Source: Laccaria trichodermophora (Eukaryota; Basidiomycota; Agaricomycetes; Agaricales; Hydnangiaceae). From it: DNA of 64,000 nucleotides. Under the pieces are notes generated by a model. The model saw only the letters and a program-made list of their open reading frames with translations, searched no databases and was not told the origin of the DNA. How positions within the stretch are numbered: the first letter of the stretch is position 1; each line of letters starts with the position of its first letter. The stretch covers positions 930,001 through 994,000 of the forward strand of contig JACTVC010000022.1 in NCBI GenBank assembly GCA_018417955.1. Reading direction: 5' to 3'. Positions 1 through 11,536 of this stretch are shown here, piece after piece. The position numbers and the translations under genes are program-made.

Positions 1-2
1 AG

Positions 3-107
3 CTTGCCCAGGAGAATCCTCACATTGCCGACCGCCGTGAGGATCTTCAGAAAAAGCTGGAGAGGCTGCGGATCGCAAGCTCCGAGTTGATGCATATGGG
101 TGCTTGA
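3..107 (+). CDS. Dynamin-like GTPase, C-terminal end (partial)
   Basis: An open frame enters from the left edge and stops at TGA 105-107. It encodes about 34 residues rich in charged helix formers, with ERRxxLQKKLERL-like spacing (here ADRREDLQKKLERLRIA). This matches the end of the GTPase effector domain of fungal dynamin/Mx-like proteins, which closes the stalk helix bundle in membrane-remodelling GTPases. Only the tail is visible, so the subfamily cannot be named. Confidence 0.55.
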   Translation, partial: LAQENPHIADRREDLQKKLERLRIASSELMHMGA

Positions 108-1863
108 GGATGTGTTGTACCTACTTTGAGTGAATATATCGCTACCTTCTTGCCAATCTGCTCTGTTAAGCTGGGAGAAAGCGAATAAATGCAACTTACG
201 TTTTCCTTTCCCGACGTTCACTGCCTTTCATCTAACCATGTAGAACTTGAGTCAATTCTAAAAAAGTTTCAATGTCGGCAGCTGAGAGATCGGTCCAAAG
301 GCACTATCAACTCAACTGGGTGAGGCTTGTGCTGTTCCAATTCATGATTTACCATATTGTCATTGATATTGAACCACCGATTAGCACCTGGACGACCAAT
401 AATGAGATCATGCAAGTTTGGTTCGAGAACTCTCGAGATACATAGTAGCGGCTGTGAGTCCCTTGGTGAGTCCTTACTTACCAAATACGAAATACGGCGC
501 TCAGACAGTCCGATTTTCCAGTCGACACTTGCATCGAACGGCCAAGCCGAAATCTCCAGTGACCTGGCCGACTGCCTTAATTTCAGACCATTTTTAGCGG
601 GTAGTAAGACGTCAGCAACATCCATTCCGCCTACGCTGGCCTTCCCTGCCTTTCCTTGCTCGATATATGGGGGAAATATTGAAGCTGCTTGTGGTGCGAT
701 TGTATGATATTTTCGTAGTTGTGTAAATGCAATTCAAAAACCGTCATGCACATCTTATACCAACAACCTCGAGGGCAATTTTAAACAACAGTCAAAATGA
801 CCTGACAGGGCTTGTTCGTAACACTGAATCCAATGTTTTCATTGATAGCATCTGGAAAGTTCAAAGCATACACTATCTGCATTCATTAACGGATTGCATC
901 TGCAAGCCCGAAAAAGCCACGTACTTATACTCTTGGCTGGCATCCTCACTGAGCGAAGGCGTGTGCCATGGAAAGTTTATTGGTTTTATTTTCAGCTCGT
1001 CCGATTTGTGATTCCGCGCGCCAGTGAAGTGCAAGCTGACGTGACGGCGCCATTCCCATCGTGGACGGTGGGAGATATTATGTAATCGGCATAACTTATG
1101 CTCTTGCCAAGCTCTTGCAAACCAACTTGGCCCCTCGGGAGTCGGGTGTTGAACGTTGAACGTTGAACGAGCGCCCCCAAGCGCCTTGGTGTGAGAGGGT
1201 GGGCCATGTCATATTGTATGTCCTAGTCACTTTTATGAAAAGAACCCTAGATCCCGTCGATTTATTGAAATCTAGTGAATTTGTGTTACAGAGAGTCACC
1301 CATTCGACCGTCCGAGTTCAAATCTGTCATTACTTTTTCCCAGAGAATTTGCGTTCCTGACAGTGCGATACCCGATTTGATGTGTTTGCTTGTCCGCAAC
1401 CAGATGTTGCCTTGCGACGTCCTTGAGGCCTTGAGGGATGTGGGGTTGTTCCTCAATCACCCAAAGTGGTTGAACTGACGCGCAAAGCATTCGAAGATAT
1501 CCAATGCGGGGCATGAGGTGCACCTTCCTCTCAAGCTGGCAAAGTCGAGAACACTGCTCTGGTTCGCTTCGCAATCGCTTCTCGTGACCTGCGTTGGTGG
1601 TCTTGGGAGTCACCAGTGGCTATCTTGCACTCTCTCTTCGAATGCTCTTTGGATGATTCGTATATTTAGGGTGCTCGACTCTCCAATACCTTCGCACCGC
1701 CGATAGATCTAGAGCTCGAGCGCCCACCCATCATCCCCTTTCCGCAAGAGAGCACTTGTCCCTGGCCCTGGCTGCCAGAAAATGAAGAGAGCGGGCAGAA
1801 TAAAACTAGCAACTTGCTTACGACTTACATCTGCCTTGCACCCTCGAAATATTCTTCAAAGCA
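108..1863. other. Long intergenic stretch, no supported gene
   Basis: No spliceable gene model is convincing here. A 118-codon ATG-started ORF lies on the minus strand (269-625) and a 116-codon ORF overlaps it on the plus strand. Neither shows a recognisable domain or splice signals leading to further exons. The stretch holds the 3' region of the dynamin-like gene and the promoter of the next gene. Confidence 0.4.
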
Positions 1864-3360
1864 ATGCGTTTGGACTATCCCATCACTCGGCCTTTCCCAC
1901 AGAGATGGCGATGGTTTACTCCGCTGTCCTTCGTGGGTGCATTCATTGCTTTGGTGTTTCTATGCATCATAAATGGTAAAGTCTGCGAAATTTCTGAAGG
2001 CTGTTGCCTTTTGACGACTCCTTATAGTGGCCTTTACTGGATATGAAACTGTCACTGTCTTCGAAAGCGACTTCAATGCTACCCAATCATTCTGGTACAA
2101 CAAATATATGCCGTATCCCGTCCCCACTCCTGGAACACTTTGCGATCCGCATGTCTTCAACGCCGGAGATCCATTCACAACAAATTACGCCTTCTTTGAG
2201 TGGACCATTGAATCTATCATCCAAGCTAATGCAGGCAATTCTGGCCTTTCTTATAAAGGCGAGACGCTGGACGGCTGCGATGTCTCGTCCATCTACGTGG
2301 ATGGAGATCTTCGGACATGGTCGGTCGCTTTTACCGTGGTAGTGCAATGTCAACACGAGAACTTTTACAAGATCAGCGCAAAGACGTCTTTTACTATTTC
2401 GTTTTTACCAGGGAGGAACTCGCCTCTGTTGGGAATGGTGAAGTCGGCTGAAGGGAGTGATATGCGTCCTGTCGTCCTCGATACACTGTATGTATGTTTA
2501 CTGCCTAGTTTCGCTTGATTTAACCGACAGATATGTTATCAGGCTGCAGACTGCATCAGTAGATCTCGGACGCAGAACTTATAACGCCCTCTTAACTTCC
2601 AATAACACAAGCCCCGTTGCCGTATCCCTCCAGGCAGACATCACGCCTTGTCCCATGTCACTTGGTTCTTCTGCGGCATGTGCTCTAGCAACCCCGAACT
2701 TCACCATCTCCTCCGCTGGTGTTGTCATGACCAACCTTTCTTTTTCGCAAGACACCCCACCCGACCCCGTTACTGTCTTGGATGATAATGTCAAGCTCCC
2801 CATCTCTAATCTGTTGCAAACTGTTTACGCCATCATTCGGGTGGAACTCGGAAACCCAAGCCCAAACAATTTCATTCTCCATCCAAACGTGACGGATAGT
2901 ATAATCGTGTCCACATTTCCCGCCACGCCACTAAACCAGGATTTCGACGCCTTGGTCTCGGTGCTTTACCAGGAGTGGACAAACCCCGACCCAGAAACGA
3001 AAAAGTATTTGCCTGTGACTGTGTCTGGACCAGCAAACATTCAAGTGGTGTACCCATGCCGATTCCAACAGCAGAAAACACCGGGCCAACTTTTTATATC
3101 AGTATTGGTTGCGACATTGACCACGTTCTCCACAGGATGGGCTGTATTCATGGTCTTGGCTGCCTATTTTGCGAAGCGGAAAGGTCCATCAGGCAAGTCT
3201 GGTTCGTCGACTATCTTGCTGCCTTGTTAACACTTCTTCCCCTCCAGCGAATCAGTGTCAAGGGCATAACGACGTTCAATTGCATCAACGATCGAATTCA
3301 AATGACGGAGACCCTACTCAAACCGGGGATACATGTTACAAAGGTTATCAACCAGTTTGA
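1864..3360 (+). CDS. Single-pass membrane glycoprotein of unknown function
   Basis: Four exons (1864-1975, 2028-2487, 2531-3192, 3248-3360) give 448 residues. A short N-terminal hydrophobic segment (about residues 16-36, signal or anchor) is followed by a large extracytoplasmic region with several N-x-S/T sites (for example NAT, NNTS, NFT, NLS, NVT). A second hydrophobic helix near residue 395 (FISVLVATLTTFSTGWAVFM) precedes a polar tail that ends YQPV. Signal, ectodomain, one helix and short cytosolic tail is a common agaricomycete surface-protein plan; no catalytic domain is recognised. The last intron (3193-3247) starts with GCAAGT instead of GT. Without that splice the frame stops early after KGPSGKSG; with it the total coding length is divisible by three. 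Cell-surface location is inferred. Confidence 0.75.
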
Positions 3361-3880
3361 AGCCTGATCTCTTTCGACCCCGCGCTTGGTCACGGAAAAT
3401 TGTTTCCATTGGGTTACGGTGGCCCCACATTACTATGATGAATCTGAGAAGACCTCAACGGCTTTGTATATCATAAGAACTGGCAAGAAAAAGGCGATCG
3501 GTAAGTCAGTAGGGATCCGTTATTATCATTTGCCAAAGTAGTATCAAGCAATACAGTCCCTTCGGCGAGCGAGAACTCAGAGCGAGAGCGTTGACCCAGA
3601 GAGCTTCGCAATGAGATTCTGAGACTCAGACTTGGTTCCACTGAATTGGCATTGGTGGATATCACATGCCAGTGAACACCTCGAGGCCACCGCACGATAG
3701 TCTCTTCAGAACAAATTTAAAGGGTCTGAACGAGGAGACCACAGCCAATCTTTTAGCAAAAGTACCAGCTGCCGGAGGTGGTCAAGCACAGAAGCAAGAA
3801 AAGTGGAATTTTCCTTTCAACGACGTTCAACAAAAATGAGAACAAGAAATACAAACAGACCAAGATAAGCATCTAAAGAC
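3361..3880. other. Intergenic region between convergent genes
   Basis: This lies between the 3' ends of the membrane glycoprotein gene and the J-protein gene. Short ORFs only; nothing supported. Confidence 0.5.
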
Positions 3881-5324
3881 TCATTCCCCGCCCTCTTCCA
3901 CCAAGGGCTCAGCCAAATCACGCTCTATACCCCGCTCAGGCGATCCATTCTGAAAGCTAAGGGGCATGTGCGAGGAAGCCGAAGGAACGACATAATATCC
4001 GCCTCCCGCCCCGTCTCCGCCGGTCGTGGCTTCCCAGAATTTATTGGGCTGCGAAGAGACCCTCCTGAGAGCCGCGTCCCATGCACTGCGCAAGGGCCCC
4101 GACTCTTGTTTGATGTTTGATTCGATGATGAGGGCTTCCATCTCTGGCGTGAGTTGTGCGATGAGCTCTTTGGTTCGTTGTTGTGATACGGGGCGCATAC
4201 GTGCGAAGCATGGATCGTTCACGGGTATCTTTACGGAGGGAGAAGAAGAGGGAGGGGGAGGGGGATGGTTGATTGAGTTTAGTTCTGTGTGTAGCATTAT
4301 GCTGGCTGCGAGGAGGAAGGTGATGGGTTAATTATTTGAAAGGGTTGAGAATTGACGTACTTTCACGATCAGCCAAGCCGACTACGGCTTGTATTCGTTC
4401 TAATAAAGCTTGTTGCATGTTTGGATTCAACTCCTCGTCTAGCGGTAATAGATATGGCGCAACTCTAGTCAGCGCTGTACTGAGAAAGAGGAATAGTTGG
4501 TGGAGGAACAAGATGTGTTGATGCGTGCTGCGGTATGGGAAGAAGAAAGTGAGGATCGTTGAGGTGGATGGTGGAGAGAGGATGAGGGCCATCTCCGCTG
4601 CGAAGAGAGCGAAGAAGAGAATGTATCGCCACTGTTGGGCTTGATATGAAGACGTGAAAAAAGGTGAAGAAACGGATAAAAACGTACGAAGGATATTGGA
4701 GTGCGTTGGCTTACGGCGGACAAGAAGAGCAGAAGGATGCCGGTTACGAAGTGGTGGTATATAGATGATCTGAGTCCATTGATGGAGAAACTCGCGCATC
4801 GTTGAGCAATGTTTCCGCCAAGGAAGAACGACTGGTCCGAACCTGTGCCACCATGTTGTGAATGGATACCTTGACGAAGAGAAAGAGCGAGCCACCACCA
4901 CTCACCGATCATAAGCAAAACGAACGACGGGGTCCTTCAACGCCTCAAACGCATCTCTGACCATCATGAACCTCTCCTCTCCATTCTTCCCGACCTCTGG
5001 GCGATCCGGGTGGTTTCGCTTCACAAACTGCCTAAAAGCGAGCTTGAGCTCCGTTTCATCAGCGTTCGGTGAGGCCCCGAGAATCTGGTAGAAGTTGGGC
5101 TCCATGGTGCGAGCGGTCTGCACCATATTGTACAGCAGGTACCCCAGCACGACGAAGGCGAATGTGTAGCCATAATGCTTGCGGTATTGTGGTGTCCCTG
5201 GGGCTGCTGGTGTTAAGCGAAAAAAGCGTGATAGCAGTGGGGTGCGGTAAAGGAAGTCAAGGAGGTGCTTTGTGACAAGGTCAGGTATTATTGACCATCC
5301 TCCGAGAGAGAGAAGGGAGTTCAT
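3881..5324 (-). CDS. Membrane-anchored J-domain (DnaJ) co-chaperone, with a one-base frame break
   Basis: Minus-strand exons 5324-4906, 4842-4688, 4631-4361 and 4305-3881. The N-terminus carries a hydrophobic helix (YTFAFVVLGYLLYNMV, about residues 52-67). A J domain follows with the HPD motif (RNHPDRPEVG) and the closing YDRFGP motif, which is rebuilt exactly across intron 1. After it come further hydrophobic helices (VTGILLLFLSAV; WRYILFFALFAAEMALIL). J-proteins stimulate Hsp70 ATPase; the helices place this one in a membrane, probably ER or mitochondrial (inferred). The summed exons leave one surplus base. The frame must shift by one inside exon 2, between CSTMREFL and GLRSSIYHHF (about 4755-4795), and no intron fits there. 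It is either a real mutation or a sequence error. The C-terminal third is Pro/Ser-rich and polar. Confidence 0.75.
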
Positions 5325-5895
5325 TGTAGGATCGTATTGAACGGGTAGAGTTTCAGTCCCTCCTAGAACCGTAAGTTGGGGATTGTCGAATGTGCGTTGA
5401 AGCTGAGGCTCACCTTGGGCTCACCGAGCAACGAAGTTCAAGGTTAAATCTACCTCTGGTAATCGTTGCGAGATAAACACGTCTTTTTATGTAGTGAGGA
5501 ATGGACACGTATTCTTTGAAATTTCATGAGGTCGCTGTTGTCCGACCCTTTGTTATTTACATCACGCTTGGGACAATGAATCCTCCCCCTCCAATATTAT
5601 CCCGTAATTATCTTTGACCTGGAGGTGCTCTCCACAGAAACTTTCCCAACTCCAGTGCCATTTATCTTTATGTTTCCAAGATGGCGATGCCACAGCGTCA
5701 GGGGAATCTGCTGGGAACTGCCACGATCAAATGCAGTCAAATGCCCTGCGGGGGCCAGATAGGCCCATGGGCGCTAAGTGCTTGATATCCTATTGAACCT
5801 ATAGGCACGAAGTTGAACAGCCTTACACCCAACAAACCTTTTATACTGGCGCTTGTCTCTCGTTCGTTGTACGCGAGTCCCTCACAGCGTTATCG
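5325..5895. other. Divergent promoter region
   Basis: Shared upstream region of the minus-strand J-protein gene and orphan family copy A. The last 80 bases resemble the region just before copy B (an AACAGCC, TACACCC or ATACCC, AACAAA series, then CGTTCGTT(G/A)), so the promoters of A and B share ancestry. A possible TATA-like TTTTATACT lies about 60 bases before the copy A start. Confidence 0.45.
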
Positions 5896-7076
5896 ATGAC
5901 TTCCGCCTTCGGCCCCAAAGTTCTACCACACGACAGTCCAGTGATACGGTTGCTGGAAGACAATGACACGGGTCGTGGTGTCTACATTTCACATATCGAT
6001 AGAACCTCTGTGAAGATAAAGATGTACGTCCAATTATCAGCTTCGATTGTTGTCGAGGCCAACCTCTTACGTTCACTCGCAGCTACGTGTTTATGGTCCC
6101 ACTCCTCATGTACACCACCATCGCCGCCTACATGTATTGGCGCGCAACCAGAAACTATGATGTCGTCCTCGCACTCGTGCTGAACGACTTCTACTACGTC
6201 GAAACCGCTGCCTCGAGGAAACTGAAGAACGGATTTTGGTCGTGGTGTTGGAGGTTCATGGTCGCGTCGTTCGATTATTATATGCTCAGCATCCTCTGGC
6301 CACTCCTTCGCACATTCGTTACCAGCCACTTGTGGCTACGCCTCCGTTACGGCTTCCGTGAAACTGAAGTTGTCTTCCGCGCCCCTACTGGTAGGGAGTA
6401 TGACAATATGCTTGCGCTCCCCCCAGCACAATTCCAGGAGGTCTGGCAGGCGTCTCTGCTTCATGCCACGAGCCGCCAGTTTCTCATGGGAAACACTGGG
6501 TTCAACACCCGTTCCCCGCCTTGGAATCTTTGCTACACGGCATCGACGGACGCGTATCACTTGGCCAACTCTGGTCAGTATGATTTGAACAATTGGGAAT
6601 TGAGCGTATTCCAGAAGAACGAGTATCAACAGTGGACGGTCTGGGAGGCGTGGAGACATCAGGATCCCACACTGAGCACGAAGGCGCTCGATATAATCAA
6701 GGTATGGTTATTTTCTTTGAATGTGTTTAACAATTGGTAACAGCGGATTCTGTTCTTTTTGCAGGAGAAGCTGCTCGCAGAGGGAAGGGATGAGTTCGTT
6801 GAAAAGTGGCAAGCTCTTTTGGCCGAGCAGGCGAACATGGCTTTGTTAACTTCAGGTGATGTTACCCCTGGTATGCATCAGGTGGTCCAGTCCGTCAATG
6901 CCCTTTTCAAGGAAGAGGGACTTGACCTCGGAGAGTTGTGGCTGGAAGCTATTTCAGAAGCACATCGGGTCCAGGATCAACCTGCCGTGGAGGAACCTGT
7001 CGTGGAGGAACCTGCCGTGGAGAAACCTGTCGTGGAGAAACCTGCCGTGGAGGAACCTGAGCAGCTTGCAACATAA
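5896..7076 (+). CDS. Orphan two-helix membrane protein family, copy A
   Basis: Three exons (5896-6023, 6083-6701, 6765-7076) encode 352 residues. I do not recognise the family; copies B-F in this window define it. Shared blocks are: an N-terminal peptide with a DSPxIxLLExND core and GVYISHxDR; a hydrophobic helix (residues 43-62); VVLALVLNDFYYVE; a tryptophan-rich second hydrophobic stretch starting GFWSWCW (93-99); ETEVVFRAPTG; ALPPxxFQ; a NTGFNTR...PW(N/E)LCY block; NWELSV; QWTVWE and WRHQDP; and a C-terminal charged helix with EEGLDL and EAISEA. Intron 1 interrupts an Ile codon at the start of helix 1 and intron 2 falls after IIK in every copy. Exon 2 is exactly 619 nt in A, B and D. Copy A alone ends with a PAVEEPVVEEP-type repeat. 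Membrane location is inferred from hydropathy; function is unknown. Confidence 0.8.
6981..7055 (+). repeat. In-frame 15-bp minisatellite encoding P(A/V)VE(E/K)
   Basis: Five head-to-tail 15-bp units, consensus CCTGYCGTGGAGRAA, alternate between Ala and Val codons at unit position 2. They extend the acidic proline-rich tail of copy A. Because 15 is a multiple of three, unit gain or loss keeps the frame. The repeat is absent from B, D, E and F. Confidence 0.9.
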
Positions 7077-7702
7077 CGGACTACTTGCATCCTCATGTGA
7101 CCGATACCAGACGCAACCTTCATCCATATTATATCCATTCATCCTTGATGGTTGTTTTGCGCATTAGAGAGTTGATTACAATGTTAGTCCAACCTCCTCC
7201 GACTCGACTATATATACTCTTCTTTTTACACCCAGTGCTACGATCTTCTTGAGGAGCGAGTTTGAAGTTCCCAGTCACATGTTCGCTGGCCCGATGATGC
7301 TGTGCTCATTTTGAAGAGTACTTCAGGCACCCCGCTTATTAGCTTTTCCATGTCAACTCTCACTTGGTATTGCTATTCATCGTGGCACAATACAGGCAGC
7401 TCAACTTGACTTTCAAAGCCATCGTCCTCGTCCAACTGTCATGTGAGTCTTCAAATCCTCTCTGACCTACAGAAGGATATTTTGAGTGCCACTTGGCTCT
7501 GCTTGGCGGGGTTCTTTTCAAGATGGCAATGCAGCGTCGCGGGAATCTCTTGGGTATCTACCTTGATCAACTTCCCTGCGGGGACAGACGGTTATTTCAC
7601 CGCACCATTGCAGCCGCGAAGGTGAACAGCCATATACCCAACAAAAACCTCATATACTAGTGATTCTCTTCAAGTCGTTCGTTACACCCGAGTCTGTTAT
7701 CC
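7077..7702. other. Intergenic region between family copies A and B
   Basis: 3' region of A and promoter of B. No other gene supported; only short ORFs. Confidence 0.5.
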
Positions 7703-8841
7703 ATGGCCTCCAACTTCGGTGCCAAAGTCCTTCCAGAAGATAGTCCGGCGATACGTTTGCTGGAAGAAAACGACACAACAGACCGTGGTGTTTACATATC
7801 CCATATTGATAAAAGTCCTGTGAGGACGAAGATGTGCGTCCCACTATCTGCTTCCATCCTTAGCTATCGGGGACTGACCTTTTACCTTCACCACCAATAG
7901 AATTGTTTTCATGATCCCACTCCTCATCTACACCGTCGTCTCCGCATTCATGATTTGGCGTGCAAGCAAAAACTACCATGTCGTTCTCGCTCTCGTGCTG
8001 AACGATTTCTACTATGTCGAAACTGCATCTTCAAAGAAGATTCAAAACGGGTTCTGGTCATGGTGCTGGATGTTCATGGTCGCATCAATCGACTACTACC
8101 TGCTCAGCTTCCTCTGGCCACTCGTCCGCGAATTCTTAACCGGGCATTTATGGCTCCACCTCCGTTATGGCTTTCGCGAAACAGAAGTTATCTTTCGTAC
8201 CCCTACAGGTGGGGAGTATGACAGCATGATGGCTCTTCCTCCAGATCAGTTCCAGCAGGCTTGGCAAACGTCTTTGCTACAAGCTACGAGCCGCCAGTTC
8301 CTTACGGAAAACACGGGCTTCAACACCCGCTGTCCGCCTTGGAATCTTTGTTTCACAGCGTCGGCGGATGCCTACCGGTTAGCTGATTTCGGTGAGTTTG
8401 ATCTGAAAAACTGGGAGGTCAGTGTGTGGGAGAAGGACAGGCATCAGCGGTGGACGGTTTTGGAGGTGTGGAAACATCAGGATCCCACACTATGTGTGAA
8501 GGCGCTTAGTTTGATCAAGGTATTTTCACCCTCTTTCGTTGTCTCACGGGAAGATTGCTAACGGCAGTTTCAATTCTTTGCAGGAGAAGCTGATAGCGGA
8601 GGGAAGAGAGGGACTTGTTGAGAAGTGGCAGGCAATCATAAATGAGCAGGCGAGCTTAGCCGCCGCCGCCCCGTTACCTTCCCATCCTACTCCTGTTACG
8701 GAAGGGCTCGTCCAGACGATGAATGCCATCTTCAAGGAAGAGGGACTTGAGCTCGATGGGCTGTGGACTGAGACCATGTCAGAGGCGGACAGGATTCACA
8801 GTCAGCCTGCTCCGGAGGAACAGCCACTTCCATTGACATAA
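7703..8841 (+). CDS. Orphan two-helix membrane protein family, copy B
   Basis: Exons 7703-7833, 7901-8519 and 8584-8841 encode 335 residues in one open frame. The exon 2 product is the closest relative of copy A's: IPLLIYTVVSAFMIWRA helix, LALVLNDFYYVE, FWSWCWMFMVASIDYY, ETEVIFRTPTG, LPPDQFQQAW, NTGFNTR, NWEVSVW, HQDPTL. The C-terminal exon keeps IFKEEGLELDGLW and ends with a short PAPEEQP tail instead of copy A's long repeat. Both introns use GT donors. All blocks are uninterrupted, so this copy looks functional. Confidence 0.8.
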
Positions 8842-9306
8842 TTTATGTGAACGATACCAAACCATTCTCCTTCATTGACATCAAACGTCACCCTTGACGG
8901 CATTAGAGGAGTGAGCACTCTCTAAGTAAATTTATTCCAACCCACCCAGCAAATATTTTTCTTCTGTTCTGCTACTAAGGATTTTCGGAGATCGTCTTGT
9001 CAAAACTATGCAAACGGTGCGCATTGATGTCTTGAGACTTGACGTTATTTATCTAGTGGATATCACGGAATCTTCCGCTGGGAGCGCCTTGGGTGGCTTG
9101 GCTGCTAAAACCAAGGTAAGTACTACCCATGGCAGGCACGGGAACTCCTTGGGAACTTGGAACGCCCCAGTCTGGGGCAACATGTCCCTTCACTAGCATT
9201 GCGGCGGTTCAGAAGCTTTTTTTATTCGGTATCGACTTGATCTCGATCCCTTCCTGTGCGCTTGTTAGGCGTCTGCCCTCGTTGTCGTCATACAACCCTC
9301 TGAGTC

Positions 9307-10298
9307 ATGGACACATCTGAGTCTATTGCCCAAAAGATTCTTCCCCAAGACAGCCCAGCAATACGCTTACTTGATAAAAACGATGCTGGCCAGGGTGTCT
9401 ACATCTCTCATTTGGACAAGAGTCCTGTGGGGATAAAGATGTGCGATTTTTGCTTTCACTTCAGCTAGTATTGTGATTCGCTTATGCGGCGACGTAGGAG
9501 GATATTCGCCATGTCACTAATCCTGCACATCCTCTTCGCCGCAGTGGCAATCTGGCGAGCTAGGAATAACTAGTACCGCGTAATCATCGCGGTCGTTCTG
9601 AACGATTTCGATTACACCGAACCCAGGAATCTACTAAGATAAAATGGCGTCTGGTCGTGGTGCTGGACGTTTGCAGTCGCGATATTCGATTACTCCTTGA
9701 TCAAAGTACTCGGGTCCCTTCTTTATGAGTTCATCCCTGGCGGCTTCGCCTCCGTCACGGTTGCGGTTTCCATGAAACCGAGGTCATGTTACGCATTCCA
9801 AGTGATGCGGCGAGGCAGTCGTCTCTGCTGCGTGCTACGAGCCATAAATTCCTCGTTGGGTACACTGGGTACAATACCGATTGTCGGCATTGGGGAATGT
9901 GCGCTAAGTACATGGCATCGGCCGACGCGAACAAGCTAGCGCATGACGGTGTGTTCGTTTTGAAAAATGGGAATTGAGCGTCTGGCTTAAAAATAGGCAC
10001 TCGCAGTGGACGGTCTTGAAGGTTCGAACGCCGTCACGCGGTTTCGCGTTCGGGGTTTTGCTGGTGCGTCCTTGGTTCAAACGAAGTGTGATCACACCAT
10101 AAGTGTTGTTTTGTAGGAGAAATTGCAGTTACTGGGGAAGAATGCGTTCTCCGCGAAGTTGGAAGCCTTTGCGCAGGCAGCAGCTGACGCAGGCGCAGGC
10201 GCAGATGCAAAGACCTTGGAGGACTTTTCCAAAACCATCGAGAATATTTTTCAAGAAGAGGGACTTAACTTCAAGGAGTTGTGGGATGAAGCGGATTG
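9307..10298 (+). pseudogene. Orphan membrane protein family, copy C, decayed
   Basis: Exon 1 is intact from ATG 9307 (QKILPQDSPAIRLLDKND, GVYISHLDKSP). Exon 2 has an in-frame TAG right after helix 1 (ARNN then stop, where other copies read KNY) and a TAA before the GxWSWCW block. It also lacks about 20 residues after ETEVM/LRIP and has a lost base in LKNWEL. Exon 3 still reads EKLQLLGKN...IFQEEGLNFKELWDEAD and then stops early. The number of independent lesions says it has been dead for some time. It lies in tandem between B and D on the same strand. Confidence 0.85.
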
Positions 10299-10395
10299 AG
10301 GGAGAGCGAAGGCTCAATCAGCCGCTCTTCTAGCTTTACTTCCCTTGAAGAATTGTGCCTTGGATGTACCTGGCTTGCCCTCATTATCGATGGTA

Positions 10396-11078
10396 CAGTC
10401 GTGGACAAGCAAAGCCCACTAATAAAAATGGAAATGTATTGATGGCTACCAAGTGCCCGGAAAACGTGCAGATACGTTGAGGGAAGCTTCTGGCCAAATT
10501 TCAGCCAAGTCTCACGAGCCGTTTTGGAGAAAATGGCCATATACAGAAATAGACCCTGAAATTTTGGCCGGGACACCAAAAAGTGCCAAGAAAAATATGA
10601 AAAATAGCGGAATCGCTTCCTTTCATGGAGAACAATCTGCCCATCAAGTTTCGAAACAATATATCAAGCGGTTCTTCTGGAAAAAATTGCCAAACATTGA
10701 CCCAAATTGGGCAATTAGTCACTTTTGATGTGACATCTATCACGGGACTAAGAAATTCCATCATGCTATGTAGGCTTTCGAAATGCAGGGAAATCCCTTT
10801 CTGATAGATTCTTTGCCCTTTCTGAGTAGCTTCCAGTCCAAGCCCAGCACAGGTACCAACTTTCGATAATTTCTGGCCGGTTTCAATCTGTTTTTCTCCT
10901 TGAATGTTGCAGTTTTCTGGTCCAAAATTTTGGCCACGCCAATTCCTCATGGGAAAAACTTCGGAGGTGCGTTTTTCGACGCATTTCGCAAATCCGAGCC
11001 AGAATCTGGAAAAATCTCAGCTCTAGATACATTATTTACCGAGATACCAAATTAGTGGGCTTTGCTTGTCCACGACTG
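10396..11078. mobile_element. Non-autonomous Tc1/mariner-like inverted-repeat element
   Basis: Perfect 28-bp terminal inverted repeats (10396-10423 and 11051-11078) start CAGTCGTGGACAAGC. They are flanked on both sides by TA (10394-10395 and 11079-11080), the Tc1/mariner target duplication. The 683-bp element holds no recognisable transposase; the two longest internal ORFs show no DD[E/D] pattern. Perfect repeats suggest a fairly recent insertion between pseudogene C and copy D. Confidence 0.85.
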
Positions 11079-11080
11079 TA

Positions 11081-11536
11081 GCAGTGTGAATAGAATGCTA
11101 TTTTTAAAACCTGTACTGCAAGTTCGTCCGGGATCTTCCGGCCCGTCTTTGCCAACAAACTTGCTGCTTGCAGCCTCGAAATGAGAGCCGCGTCGTAGCC
11201 ACTCATCTCACCAACATCGCTTCGAACTTTCTAGCGCCAGTCTCGAGAGTAGCTGTTCCTCAGCTCTAGCCTTGCCATGTGAAAATTGTTCTCAGCGCTA
11301 CTTAACGGCATTCTGTTAGACAGTTGCATAGGTTTCAACATCGCGATCCAGGGCGGCATGCCACCGCTGACCACCTTCAAGTAATGGATTTCCTATCTTG
11401 AGAATTGGGTTGTACTACGGGCGCTTGTCATGGTACTTAAGGTTGCGATAGCCTTGTTGAGCGCCCAACTTGACTTGCTTCACAACCACACCTTCCCCAA
11501 CTCGTTGCACAGGATCTGCACAAGACACACTCACTC
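11081..11536. other. Promoter region of family copy D
   Basis: No gene seen. An open frame from 11430 runs into copy D through its first intron, but it has no coding character before 11537. Confidence 0.45.

Noticed and set aside
269..625. 118-codon minus-strand ORF
   Set aside because: No domain, no splice extensions, and an equally long ORF overlaps on the other strand.
1270..1340. Possible tRNA, because of GAGTTCAAATC
   Set aside because: No matching acceptor, D or anticodon stems around it.
9697..10333. Several short plus-strand ORFs in the copy C region as separate genes
   Set aside because: They are frame fragments of pseudogene C and match family blocks piecewise.
10453..10950. ORFs inside the 683-bp inverted-repeat element as a transposase
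   Set aside because: No DD[E/D] motif or helix-turn-helix pattern; they run through the element without coding character.
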